Assembly (NCBI GenBank): GCA_002633025.1
Contig: NMRB01000080.1
Span: 210,823 to 274,822 of the forward strand
Length of the DNA: 64,000 nucleotides
Direction of reading: 5' to 3'
From: Notospermus geniculatus
Taxonomy: Eukaryota > Nemertea > Pilidiophora > Heteronemertea > Lineidae
The translations under genes and the position numbers were made by a program. The notes under the pieces are model-generated. The model saw only the letters and a list, made by a program, of their open reading frames with translations, was not told the origin of the DNA and did no database searches. Shown piece after piece: positions 39,463 to 49,797 of this stretch (positions are counted from its first letter, which is position 1; each line of letters starts with the position of its first letter).

Positions 39463-42452
39463 TTGGCAATTCATCAATGTTGGTTTCCTTACAAATTTTG
39501 CTAAGAAAGATGAATGTCATTGCTACAGTGAGTTGCCCATAGACATGATAGAGAGCCAAACTTCATGAGGAAACTGCCGCATGGAGAAGATCAACCTGTC
39601 ATCTGTTCTTCACACCAGGATGCCACCTTGTCATTTCATGTCATTTGAACGAATCTGTGAACCTGTCTCTTCTGAACCCAACCATGTTTTCTTCGGATGA
39701 GCTTAACAACTTCTTTGTGGTAAAATATTCAATCTACATGTACACCGTATCGTGTCACTGTCAGTGTAAAAGAACCAACTCTTGGCCAGGGGAAGCCATG
39801 TAATTTGTGATCGAGCATGCTGGTGGCACTTGTATTGTAGCGCCTGACACTGCCTGATGAGACTACTAATCTGAAATCAGCTGGGCCTGTCGTCAATGCT
39901 CGCCTTTGAAAAGACAATCATGTACTGTAACTGAAGATTTTACCACACAGACGAGTTGCTATTGGATGGAAACTACCACCATGGATGGACAAGACATTGG
40001 ACCTGGGCCCAAAAATTGAAGTTGAAGTGAGATACTTATCTTTTATTTTAGACAATACATGTAGATATGTGATGTTCTTTTATGAATAAATTATTATGTT
40101 GGCCCTGAAGTTTAGACATGTTAGAAAAAAAATCCATTAATGAAAATGGCAAGTTTTGTCAGTCAGTTCAGTCACTCAATGAAAAATAGCTGTTGTGTCA
40201 GTTCAACACTTACCGGGTATGTGTTGGAGATGATGATGGATGCATTACAACTTTGTTTGTCCATGGTGGATGTTAAAGACTATCTTTCTAAAATTCTATT
40301 GAGCTGTGATGATCTGTTTTAGGAAAACTGCTGGGTTCTTGAATACCATTTTGTACCATTTTGACACTGTTTCATTTCTACATGTTACCTTGAATGATTG
40401 CTATAAAGTATCTTGGAAATGATGGAAAAAACTGGCTTCCATAGTTACACTATCATGAAACAGATCTTCGTAGCTTTTACCAACAGTCAGCAATCTTGAA
40501 TAGAAATCGAAGGACAGTGTGGGTCACTCTGAGATGCCATGGGTGAATCATACTCAGTAGTCCTTATTGTTCATTTGAAATTGTTGCTGGTGATGGCGTT
40601 TGCATATTTCCTCTCATTTGGTCGATGGAACATTACAGATTCACCCTGTAGGCCTTTGTAGACTTTCTCTTCAGGGAAGGTGAAGTATCCACCCACCTTG
40701 CCTTCAGTATCACACCTGTGCACAGAAAACTGGCATCAGCCCTTAATACGGAGTTGGTTCAATCTGGTTCAAGGCCAGAAAGTGATAATCGTTGAGTTGG
40801 CGGGAATGACTGGGCAAAAAGGTGTTGGATACTTGGTCTTTCCTCTGGTTTCCTTTTCAGCTGCAGATCTGAAGAAGATTGAATGTTGATCGTCGACTTC
40901 TCTCCTCTCACATTTTCAGCTAGTCAGTTTTCAGGTTTCAAATTGCAGATACATGTACTCACAATACTCCCCAATTTTGGAATCTAGCAATTTTGCAGGC
41001 CTTGCCGTTTGACGGGCGCGATTTTGCATGCACCTCGCAAACAATAGAAATTCAATTGTTTGCGAGGTGCATGCAAAATCGCACCCGTCAAATGGCAAGG
41101 CCTGATTTTGTCTCTGAAGTGTATACCGTACATCCATAGAGAGGTCGTCTTCACTTTCAAGTGACTTCCTAACATTCGATTCAGAGTGCAAGCTAGGCAA
41201 TATTTCTCTATGTTTTGAACAAGTTAACAAGGCCCATAGCATAAAATGTGATCTGAAGTGTTCCATTGTGCCCATCATTTCAAATACCACCGGTATACAT
41301 GTATGAATTTTTGCAAGACGACGGGGCTCAAAAGGTCTGAAAGTCACTGAGACAAGAAAAAGTGGGACATGAATCAGAAAAAGTCTTTGTGATGATCTGT
41401 GCATTTGCAGTGACACCCTCAGATTCTTTTGAGCCCTGTGTCAAACCTTTCCATTGCTTTGCTATCAAAATAGAAGAATCTCGAGACAAATTTTTCTCAA
41501 ATTCAGAGAAGGAAAATGGAAGATTTTCAGTGCTTCATGAACCACCATCAGGCGAAACTGCATGGACTACCTTGGATAATGCGCTCAAACTTCATTACTT
41601 TAAAAATGTGTTCCGTCAGTCATGAATTGGCATGGGCCATTCAAGCAGATTTTCCCAGCTGCACTCCACACTTGTAACTGATAGATTTTGTTCTACTCCA
41701 CATCTTTGGCTTCGAACTTCTTTGTTTCAGCCTGTGCCATTTTGCTTGCCATCTACGATTTGTTGCCAAGTTTGTGTCCTGGGATTTGAATCATGACGTA
41801 TGTAGCCGACTACACAAATGTGATGTAAGGAGACATCCTCCCATACCAGGGTTTCGGTCTCGCTCCTCTTCTTACGGTCGCACATGTGTGGTAATAACCC
41901 CTGCGAGGGAGGGGAGGGGGATTACTAGGGGAGGGAATTTAGTAGAATTGTAAAAGAGTAGTTGTCAATGTTATATGTCAATGACAAAACGTAGGAATCC
42001 ACTCAGTCAACACAGTGATGTCCTTTGTCATCATTTGCTCGTGAGTTATCTCCATTGGCTTGGCCCTCAACAATCAGGCTGTTGGTTTTGGTCTGCCATT
42101 GTCTGCTGTATTTGTTTTCCGCAATTCCTATGCACAAATACATGTATGCACACAGATGCTATCATTATCAATACCAGTTGGTATTCTTTGGTTCTGGATT
42201 GAACCCACTGGCCTACCCAGGGATCAACCCACGACGGACCTCGTTTGTGGCAGGTCCTGTCATACCAGATGTTTCCATTGCACACCCCTGACTCGGAGTC
42301 TGACATGAGGTTCAGGGTGCATCTTCTGTATCTACAGATACAGTGTTCTGTGGAGATGGTGAAGTGATCTTTACCGTGCAGGAGATGTGTCCTCCTTGAC
42401 CTTGGTAATGGTATGACAGAATGAGTAAAGGAATGATTTCTTCTCCTTTCAG
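39463..42452. other. Rest of the large intron of locus 2
   Basis: About 3 kb. Apart from the palindrome at 40996-41104, no exon fits the phase-0 rule. The open frames at 40680 and 41362 have no recognisable domain and no phase-matching acceptor. A g-rich patch lies near 41900-41940. Confidence 0.5.
40996..41104. repeat. Near-perfect palindrome, 109 bp
   Basis: The left arm caggccttgccgtttgacgg continues with gcgattttgcatgcacctcg and caaacaa; the right arm repeats this in reverse complement almost without error, around a centre near 41050 (aattcaatt). The arms are about 48 bases with only about two mismatches. Confidence 0.88.
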
Positions 42453-42824
42453 TTGGTGATACGAAGTCGAAGGGGCACAATTGGTACTCGTGTTGCTGGT
42501 CATTCCATTCGTGTCCGTTCTCCTGTGCGGCACAAATGTCTCGTGTGCGGTCGCGTCTTCCAGCAGAGCTGTACCCTGAACCGACATATGCACATTCATA
42601 ATGTAGACAAACCGTACAAATGCCCGAAATGTAACAAGACATTCATACATCGATTTCGGCGACACGAACACATAGTTAGTCAGCACGGCGGCGACGGCTT
42701 GGATTTGATTGCCGATGAGAATTTCCGCTGTGAAATCTGTGGGAGAGGATTTACACAAAATTATTATTTGGAGAAGCATCAGTCATTGCACGTGGCCGAA
42801 TTGAACCAGCAGACTCTTGGTTAA
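42453..42824 (+). CDS. Terminal exon 2-1, three C2H2 fingers
   Basis: The acceptor cttctcctttcag ends at 42452; phase 0, 123 residues. The helices are QSCTLNR, HRFRRHE and QNYYLEK, with a VDKPYK link after finger 1 and a long 17-residue Gly/Asp-rich spacer before finger 3. Finger 2 has H-x4-H. It is the first tail after the constant exons and a paralogue of exon 2-2. Confidence 0.87.
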   Translation: MVIRSRRGTIGTRVAGHSIRVRSPVRHKCLVCGRVFQQSCTLNRHMHIHNVDKPYKCPKCNKTFIHRFRRHEHIVSQHGGDGLDLIADENFRCEICGRGFTQNYYLEKHQSLHVAELNQQTLG

Positions 42825-43005
42825 ATTTCCTGGTTGGAATATTGTTAATTTGTATATTGGAGGCATTTTTCACAGTGAAAGACTTTCCAGAATTCTTGAA
42901 TCACCTGTCGTGTTGATGCTCGTTTTGAGCTATTTTCTGAAACCCCTGTCCCTTGATGTAGGCTTATACTGCCGAAGTACATGAAGTCCACTTCTTATTT
43001 TGCAG

Positions 43006-43371
43006 CTCATGAGCGACGTCCAAGAACCGTTATATCACACTCTTCCAACCCGTATTGGACGTCCCACCAATCGTGGTAGTGCTCATCTGGCTGCATTACA
43101 CAAGTGTACAATATGTGGACGCGCTTTCAAACAGCGTTGCACTCTGACACGGCACATGCGAGTCCATACAGGAGAAAAACCGTATAAATGCCCGGTTTGC
43201 CCTAAATCGTTCAAGCACCGGTTTATCCGACATGAGCACATGATCAACATCCATGGAAACTTTCTCCAAATCACTGATGAACCGTTCCGATGTGAAATAT
43301 GTGGGCGGTGCTTCTTTCAGAAAAGTTCTCTTCAGATTCATCGTGCTTCACATGTGTCCAGTGTTTCATGA
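43006..43371 (+). CDS. Terminal exon 2-2, three C2H2 fingers
   Basis: The acceptor cttattttgcag ends at 43005; phase 0, 121 residues. The helices are QRCTLTR, HRFIRHE and QKSSLQI, with TGEKPY after finger 1 and a 14-residue spacer before finger 3. The order and spacing copy exon 2-1. Confidence 0.88.
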   Translation, partial: LMSDVQEPLYHTLPTRIGRPTNRGSAHLAALHKCTICGRAFKQRCTLTRHMRVHTGEKPYKCPVCPKSFKHRFIRHEHMINIHGNFLQITDEPFRCEICGRCFFQKSSLQIHRASHVSSVS

Positions 43372-43647
43372 GTTTGACCTTCAGTACTTAGCAAAATATC
43401 GCAGTGACCGTAACTCTGCCAACTTCCAAGGTCTTTACTGCAATGTGTGTTCAAAACATAACAGTTTGTGTGGATACACATAGGTTTTTCTCATCATGGG
43501 AAGCATTTCACTCAGTCATGTCAATTTTCAGGTTGCCTGTTGAACATTCTGTTCTTTTAAATTCTTGATCTACATGTACATTCGTTTGAATGTTCAAAAG
43601 AAAAACACTGTAAACTCCCATTACAAGAAGTATTTCTTCTTTTACAG

Positions 43648-43989
43648 CCTCATTTCCGAGTGGAATTATTATCTCCGCTGACGACAATGGCTGGCCCTAC
43701 GTCCCATTTAAAGCCCTTTCGGTGTCCTGTATGCCAGGTCATGTGCTCCTCTGCCGGGAATCTCAAGACCCACATGAGGCGGCACTCAGGAGAACGTCCT
43801 TACAAGTGTCCGATCTGCTCTCGGGCTTTTGCCCGTAAAGATGCAATGAAGACACATATCCGTATTCACACGGGAGAACGCCCGTATGTGTGCCTGTTGT
43901 GTGGCAAACGGTTCACCCAGCTCGGGCCCCTGCAGCGCCATCTTATATCGAAGCATCGTACCACTAAGAATGTGAAAGAATTGACTTGA
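43648..43989 (+). CDS. Terminal exon 2-3, three C2H2 fingers
   Basis: The acceptor cttcttttacag ends at 43647; phase 0, 113 residues. The helices are SAGNLKT, RKDAMKT and QLGPLQR with SGERPY and TGERPY linkers and H-x4-H in finger 3. It is related to exons 2-4 and 2-6, which share the aromatic-less first finger ending HMRRH. Confidence 0.88.
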   Translation, partial: PHFRVELLSPLTTMAGPTSHLKPFRCPVCQVMCSSAGNLKTHMRRHSGERPYKCPICSRAFARKDAMKTHIRIHTGERPYVCLLCGKRFTQLGPLQRHLISKHRTTKNVKELT

Positions 43990-44210
43990 GATATTGCACT
44001 AGTATGCCAGGATTTTCATGGCCCATCAGGAGTAGATTTTGCTACTGGTACCTTAGACTAGTGGCTGGTGTCTCGCCATTGATCTGTGTTGCAGTTGTCT
44101 TCTTTGGAAGTCTTTCAGATGGATGTGGTACTTGTCTTTTCCTTATTACCTTATTACTCCGACTCGTATCTTCAGGCATATAACTTGAGATGTTTCTTCA
44201 AGATTCATGT

Positions 44211-44590
44211 CTTGGATTTCAAGCTTGAAGACAAATTTGGGTTCAAGCTTGATGATGGACTCCTGTCCGGATTCAAGCTTGAAGATGTCTTGGGGTTCAA
44301 GATTGAAGACAAAGTTTGGGTTCAAGCTTGAAGATTTCACTTGTCTGGATTCAAGCTTGAAGATCGAAGTCTGGGGGTTCAAGCTTGAAGACAAAATTTC
44401 AGATTCAAGCTTGAAGATTGACTCTCGTCCAGATTCAAGCTTGAAGATCGAAGTCTGGGGCTTCAAGCTTGAAGACAAATTTCAGGTTCAAGTTTGAAGA
44501 TTGACTCTTGTACGAATTCAAGCTTGAAAATTGAAGTCCTAGGCATGCCAAATTCAAGGTTGAAGATTGAAATCTGGGTATTAAACTTGA
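44211..44590. repeat. Minisatellite built on the palindrome ttcaagcttgaa
   Basis: At least ten copies of ttcaagcttgaaga occur with spacers of 15-35 bases containing gtctgggg or actcctgtcc. Because the core is self-complementary, both strands show repeated FKLE[DS] codons in open frames (forward 44086-44331 and 44207-44497, reverse 44146-44478). No acceptor feeds these frames, so coding use is not supported. 43990-44210 and 44591-45061 hold no exon; a perfect 13-base-arm hairpin lies at 44854-44885. Confidence 0.8.
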
Positions 44591-45061
44591 ATCAGCCTTC
44601 TGGGCTTCCGTAAATTTCAGTTCAGGAATTACTGCTGCTATTGTGTCGTAAATTTGAAGGAATCCGTCATATAATGAAGAAGGATATGTATGGTGCAGTT
44701 TGCTGAGTGAACATTACCACACTGACTGAACTGCTTGGACTTGATGTGTATTGTGTTTCTTGGAAATTTCTGATTTTTACATAGGTTCTCTTGATAAGAT
44801 ATCCAACATAGAGCACAAAAAACGAGAGAGAAAAATTTGCAAATTTTTGACCTCCTCAGGCACTTTGTCGAGAAAGTGCCTGAGGAAGACCCCTAGAAAG
44901 TGCCTGAGGAAGACCTGGTTGGGATCGAAAATTTGCAAAATTTGGAGACGCATTTAGTTATACTATCGATTCTCTTGATAAGGAAATAAATGTGAATGAC
45001 TATGGCGAACAAGTTGTTTCAACTTTTTACTTACCCAGAATCCCTGTTTCTTCTCCTGCAG

Positions 45062-45382
45062 GCTGTCTATGCAAGAGTCACAGAGGCCATTCTCACCCCT
45101 TTGAACTTGCGTTGCCTGATTTGTGGAGTCGTGGCATCTACCCCTTCCAACTTGAGGGTCCATATGAGACGGCATACAGGAGAGCGACCGTATGGTTGTG
45201 AAACGTGCGGTCGCAAGTTTGCCCACTCCAGTGCTTTGAAAGTGCATCAGCGTATTCATTCAGGGGAGCGGCCGTATCTGTGTCAGCCTTGTAATAAAGG
45301 ATTTACTACCCTTGCTAGTCTCAAACAACATCAGTGGACGATACATAATATAATGCCTCCTCGTACCAAGGAGGATACCTAG
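45062..45382 (+). CDS. Terminal exon 2-4, three C2H2 fingers
   Basis: The acceptor cttctcctgcag ends at 45061; phase 0, 106 residues. The helices are TPSNLRV, HSSALKV and TLASLKQ with TGERPY and SGERPY linkers. Finger 3 has H-x4-H. AATAAA at 45461 is a good 3' end candidate, 79 bases after the stop. Confidence 0.88.
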   Translation, partial: AVYARVTEAILTPLNLRCLICGVVASTPSNLRVHMRRHTGERPYGCETCGRKFAHSSALKVHQRIHSGERPYLCQPCNKGFTTLASLKQHQWTIHNIMPPRTKEDT

Positions 45383-45984
45383 CAAGGTACCTGTGTAATC
45401 AGGTGTTTCTTAAGCAGGATTCATCATGACTGAAACTCGAAAAAGTAGGCCTACATTTCAAATAAAGTCAAATCTCGTTAGGGATTAGACTGGTAGCCGG
45501 TCCTAACAATTTTACATCGGACTTTTGCATGTTAGGACCGGTTGTGCCTATCGCATTCCTGAATCTGATTGGCCGGTGCTGGCGCAGGTGATAAGTAGAG
45601 GAACTATTATGTTAACACCTTCGTGATTGGTGGATTTCCTGGGTCAAATGGAGGTCACCTTCTATCTGCATTCCTGTAAGTCGGCCATATTGAAAATCGA
45701 ATAAATTTACATAAAATTTCCAAGTGACGACACTGGCAGAATTCCTCCAAAAATGGCAGCCAATACTGGTCCTACCAAACATGCCAAACAAGCCACGACT
45801 GCAGTGCACAGGTTGGTAGGATCAGGTACTAGGCTAGTAGAGGATGGCCTTCAATGCTTGTCATTCTAACATAAAAGGCTTGATTCTTTCTTCTAGGGCA
45901 TTTTCAATCTTGGTCGGTATCCTTCTGCAGTCAACATTTGTTTGTGATTAAGTCCATTTATCCTGCTTGTTTCTGTACTTCCAG
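45383..45984. other. Spacer with poly(A)-like signal and short hairpin
   Basis: AATAAA at 45461. A hairpin at 45497-45541 has arms ccggtcctaaca and tgttaggaccgg. No exon is seen. Confidence 0.5.
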
Positions 45985-46245
45985 ATTTGGCCCGTCTCTG
46001 GATACAAAACTTGGGGAAGATCCAACACCGTCTCGCAAAAAACAATCAAGTGTGATTATTGTGGCAAACATTTTGCTCGAGCATGGAACCTGAAAGTCCA
46101 TTTGAGACTTCACACTGGTGAAAAGCCATTTAAATGTCAAGTTTGCAGTTGCACTTTTGCGTACAAGTGTAATTTGAAAACACACTTGGCATCTCAGCAT
46201 GGTCAAATATACGATGTGGATCTTTCAACTGCCCAAAATGTCTGA
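45985..46245 (+). CDS. Terminal exon 2-5, two C2H2 fingers
   Basis: The acceptor tctgtacttccag ends at 45984; phase 0, 86 residues. The helices are RAWNLKV and YKCNLKT with TGEKPF and H-x4-H at the end. Its last 70 bases and downstream flank are copied at 52863 as a fragment, which marks the left edge of a segmental duplication inside this exon. Confidence 0.87.
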   Translation: MWPVSGYKTWGRSNTVSQKTIKCDYCGKHFARAWNLKVHLRLHTGEKPFKCQVCSCTFAYKCNLKTHLASQHGQIYDVDLSTAQNV

Positions 46246-47090
46246 TGACCTTCGCAACTGAAGGTACTTTCCTATAGCATTCAAAGTGGCATGAACACAG
46301 GACAAGAATGTCTCAAAAGGTGCTTCAGCTCTGATTGTTCTCTGATCAAATAACTTCAAAATGGGACAAGACACTGAACTGGCTCATCCTCTGTTGTGAC
46401 TCAATTTTTGTGTTGATTCAGAATAGTATTCCTGATTTGCATTTTCATGTCTATATACATTTCTTTATTTTGCTGAGCTGCTGGAAGAGGCTGCCTAGTG
46501 TGCTTTAACTCATATGTCCACAGAGTCCATCCAAAAGACAGCATCCGTCTTCTGTCAAAGTTTTCTCACATCCTATTGTATTGATTGGAAAATATTTGAA
46601 GAAAGATTGTTCCCATCGGCCATCTAAAGAATGTTTCTTCAAACTGTTTCCAATTCATGTCCAAGTCTTTTAGAAAACCTCAACCGAGAAAATACTGTCT
46701 GCTGAAACCTGGGGGCAGATGAGTTATTTCTATCTCTCCAGAAGGTTTTGTTTGTCTTAAGGCCATGGTGGAACTTGTTCAGTACCGGTATTCAAAAGTT
46801 AACTCATTGCTTTGCATTGTCATGAAATTTTTATGAGCTTTTGAACAAAATGAAATGTCTTGCTAGAGCAAGTGTTTGATTGTATTCAAACATGTTCCTG
46901 GAAAAACTTTGTCTGGTGCAGATCATTCAAGCATTGAATCTTTCTTTGCAGTCTAGTCAGGCATGTCAGGGTTGAGTCCAAGGTTCATGGGATTGACTTC
47001 TGTTCTTGATTCTCTTGCAAGTGCTCAGCCCAACTGAACTTCTGAAGTTGATGGAGACATAACATTCACTCCGAATTTCTTCTTTTACAG
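46246..47090. other. Spacer, nothing recognised beyond the duplication
   Basis: Noncoding; aligned to 52935-53973 of copy B, which additionally holds a MITE. Confidence 0.5.
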
Positions 47091-47408
47091 TATCCACTCA
47101 TCTCCAGCATCCCTGTTGTGGATTTTGGTCCAGCTTCCCGCCTTAGGTGCCATTTCTGTGGTCATATCTCAACGACAACAGGAAGTCTGAAAGTTCACAT
47201 GAGGCGTCACACGGGAGAGCGGCCCTTCATATGCCCGGATTGTGGGCAGTCTTTCGCTCACAAGAGTGCAATGAAGACACACTATCGTATCCACACTGGG
47301 GAAAGGCCCTACTGCTGTCAAATTTGTCAGCGGACATTCGTTACTCTTGGTCATATGCGGGCACATCAAGTTTCCAAACACAAAGAACAACTTCAGCAGG
47401 CAGTTTAG
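47091..47408 (+). CDS. Terminal exon 2-6, three C2H2 fingers
   Basis: The acceptor cttcttttacag ends at 47090; phase 0, 105 residues beginning YPLISSIPVVDFG. The helices are TTGSLKV, HKSAMKT and TLGHMRA with TGERPF and TGERPY linkers. The duplicate at 53974 differs by one lead residue (YQL for YPL), with the fingers unchanged. Confidence 0.88.
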   Translation, partial: YPLISSIPVVDFGPASRLRCHFCGHISTTTGSLKVHMRRHTGERPFICPDCGQSFAHKSAMKTHYRIHTGERPYCCQICQRTFVTLGHMRAHQVSKHKEQLQQAV

Positions 47409-47630
47409 GCATCGCATCATTTCGAAAGTTGCGTCTTCATTCCCCAACCCTGTTCCTTTGTGACGTGTCGTGTCTGTACAGTCCAGTTGTTTGAGAACCG
47501 TTCTTGTACCAGTCATGCTGCCTCGTCGTGTCAGTTTTTCGCACCCTTGTATGCTGACTGATGGTGGCAACTTCAATATCCATTCACCTCTAGCGAAATT
47601 AAAATAGGGTCTCAATTCTTGTATTTGCAG

Positions 47631-47924
47631 GGTAAAACGAAATCTTGCCACGGACCGAATGTTTGTGGATATTGTCGGAGGGTTCTTTCATCCGCTCAGG
47701 CCCTTATTGTCCACACCAGGTTGCACACCGGTGAACGTCCTTATAAGTGTTCGGTTTGTGGTCAGACATTCGTCCAAAATGTGTCGCTTCTGTCACATTT
47801 AAGAAAGCACCCTGATGTGGTTGATTCTCCATATGCTTGTTCTGATTGTGATGCTAAGTTTTCGCAATTTAGGGAACTGCGACGTCATAAATTATTGAAG
47901 CATCAGAAATGCCCATTAGTTTGA
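47631..47924 (+). CDS. Terminal exon 2-7, three C2H2 fingers
   Basis: The acceptor tcttgtatttgcag ends at 47630; phase 0, 97 residues. The helices are SAQALIV, QNVSLLS and QFRELRR with TGERPY and PDVVDSPYA links. The protein is identical to exon 2-12 in copy B. The stop tga lies at the first bases of the tandem repeat that follows. Confidence 0.88.
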   Translation, partial: GKTKSCHGPNVCGYCRRVLSSAQALIVHTRLHTGERPYKCSVCGQTFVQNVSLLSHLRKHPDVVDSPYACSDCDAKFSQFRELRRHKLLKHQKCPLV

Positions 47925-48110
47925 AGATGTGTAAATCTGATGTCACCGTGGTTGTGTTCTGGATTTGAAGATGTGTAAATCTGAGATCACCGTGGTTGTG
48001 TTCTGGATTTGAAGATGTGTAAATCTGAGATCACCGTGGTTCTGTTCTGGATTTGAAGATGTGTAAATCTGAGATCACCGTAATTATGTTCTGGGTTGAA
48101 GATGTGTTAA
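47921..48110. repeat. Tandem repeat, about 45 bp unit, four copies
   Basis: The unit gaagatgtgtaaatctgaga followed by tcaccgtggttgtgttctgg recurs four times, the last diverged. Copy B (54720-54860) has about three copies. Confidence 0.85.
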
Positions 48111-48170
48111 ATTGAGATTTTAGATGAAGATGTGTAAGAGCTCTCCACTTGAAAATGTTGAAACATGGAA

Positions 48171-48287
48171 TCATATGAAAAAAGACTAGTAAATGCTTTT
48201 ACTTGAATATTGCAACAAAAATGCACTAGGCTACGCTGCATGTACAAATCGGACGTAAAAGCATTTGCTCGTCTTTATTCATATGAC
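48171..48287. repeat. Inverted repeat hairpin, also in copy B (54924-55039)
   Basis: Arms tcatatgaaaaaagact with agtaaatgcttttac and their complement gtaaaagcatttgctcgtct with ttattcatatga, loop about 50 bases. It is a MITE-like foldback older than the segmental duplication. The rest of 48288-48883 is noncoding. Confidence 0.8.
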
Positions 48288-48883
48288 CTATGATCACGAT
48301 AATCTCAAACACATCTTTATCTGAACACAATCTTTGGTGATCTTGGAGATTTGTTGGCTTAATCATTTATCTGACATCACTGTGATCGTGTTTCAGATGA
48401 AGATGTCGAAATCTGAGATCATTTTTCAGATCAGATGAAGATCATGAATTTTGTTTATGTATTTCCTAGCATGTAAATATTTATGTCAGTCTAGATGGCA
48501 GATGGAATGGTCAATATTAAACAGTTAAAAGATTGAAGTATGATTTAACCACGTTAGTTGGGGTTATTCATTTTATCGTGTCCTCTGCTGTGTCTTTGCA
48601 TTACCTTTACCATGCTGTAGCCTGCATATTCAATATGATTTCGAGCAGAAAGGACTTGTTACAAAACTGGACATGGGGGGAAAATGGCAACTGGGTGAAG
48701 GGGCAGAAAGAGAAGTGCAGAAATCCAACCTGCATGCATTTATTACTTGACAGCAAAATTTTCAAGACAGATTCTAGTAGCATAAGCTACCTCTACTTTA
48801 CCATGAGAGTGCTTTCATCGATGACACTAGATGCCAGTGGTGGTGGCTGCAGCTCAACAGAATTCCTCCTTTTTATCTTGCAG

Positions 48884-49225
48884 TTGCTGGCAGACAAAAA
48901 GCGACTGGTCAGCTCTTGTGCACAACATGACGGAACATTCAAGTGCTGTGTGTGCGCAGTTATTCTTGCACATCGAAACAGTTTGTTGCAGCATATACGA
49001 CGTCATACCGGTGAACGCCCTTTTGCGTGTCCGTTTTGTCCAAAACGTTTTAGGCAGATAACCAACGTGAATCGCCATAGGGTGTCTTTCCACAGTTTTA
49101 CTTGTCAATGCTGCGGGAAATTTTTCACACAGAGAGAAGACTGGTTACGTCATGAACTTCTTGGATGTAAAAACCAAAGTCATGATGATGTTCATGGTCT
49201 TGCCAACAGTTCTGTCTCCTCCTAA
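48884..49225 (+). CDS. Terminal exon 2-8, three fingers, the last C2HC
   Basis: The acceptor tttttatcttgcag ends at 48883; phase 0, 113 residues. The helices are HRNSLLQ, QITNVNR and QREDWLR with TGERPF. Finger 3 ends HELLGC, a C2HC form, and follows finger 2 with almost no linker (SFHSFTC). A His/Ser-rich tail follows. An open frame upstream of the acceptor (from 48533) is intron. Confidence 0.86.
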   Translation: MLADKKRLVSSCAQHDGTFKCCVCAVILAHRNSLLQHIRRHTGERPFACPFCPKRFRQITNVNRHRVSFHSFTCQCCGKFFTQREDWLRHELLGCKNQSHDDVHGLANSSVSS

Positions 49226-49797
49226 CACAGTCTCTGAATGTGTGGGAAGCTGTTGATCCATTGCAAAATTCCTGTGCAAATTCTCAACCTTGTGTTAATG
49301 ACAAAATTGCCGTATCACCACTATTTGTGTCCATGTACTTAACACTTTTGACCGCCAAAAATGGAAATTTCCGTCTTTTGGTGTTTTCTGCATAGCACTA
49401 TTGATGGCAGCGCCATGAACAACTGTAGAAAATTTCGTGAGGATTGTTCAAATGGTTTTGGAGTAACATCACTTTGACATGTTTGAAATGTCTGTTTTTA
49501 CTGGAGAATGCATTACACAAAATGGCCGCTAGTGCATTTTCTAGTGCTTTTTTGTGATATTCATGGAAAAGGGAGGAAAATGGCCCTATTTGCAGAATTT
49601 TTTCACATAAAGTTGCATACTGTTAGTATCAAAATGAAGCTGACAACTTCCTTCTTGGTATATTTTAGTTGGAGTTAAATCCCCTTCCAGTAATTGAGAT
49701 GCCTTGTACATGTACTAAAGTTAGGTAAATGTTGAAAAAGTCTGGTGGTGAAAGTGCATGGGTTGCCTCTGTGATCTGTTGGTTGGTGTTTTCAAAG
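49226..49797. other. Spacer of copy A, nothing recognised
   Basis: Noncoding; aligned with 56000-56561 of copy B. Confidence 0.5.

Noticed and set aside
41362-41625. Open frame of 87 residues in the main intron as a terminal exon
   Set aside because: The nearest acceptor (after 41410) gives the wrong phase, with tga as first codon in phase 0, and no domain is recognisable.
42067-42642. Minus-strand open frame of 191 residues opposite exon 2-1
   Set aside because: It is the complement of a finger exon and its flank; composition follows the + strand gene and no domain is seen.
44146-44497. FKLE repeats as a coding repeat protein
   Set aside because: The frames arise from a self-complementary minisatellite and appear on both strands; there is no acceptor or start context.
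47921-48110. CRISPR-like array
   Set aside because: The 45-base units are continuous tandem repeats without unique spacers, in an animal genome.
48533-48883. N-terminal extension of exon 2-8 by the open frame upstream
   Set aside because: This stretch lies before a strong acceptor, resembles no domain and is only partly open in the duplicate copy; it is intron.
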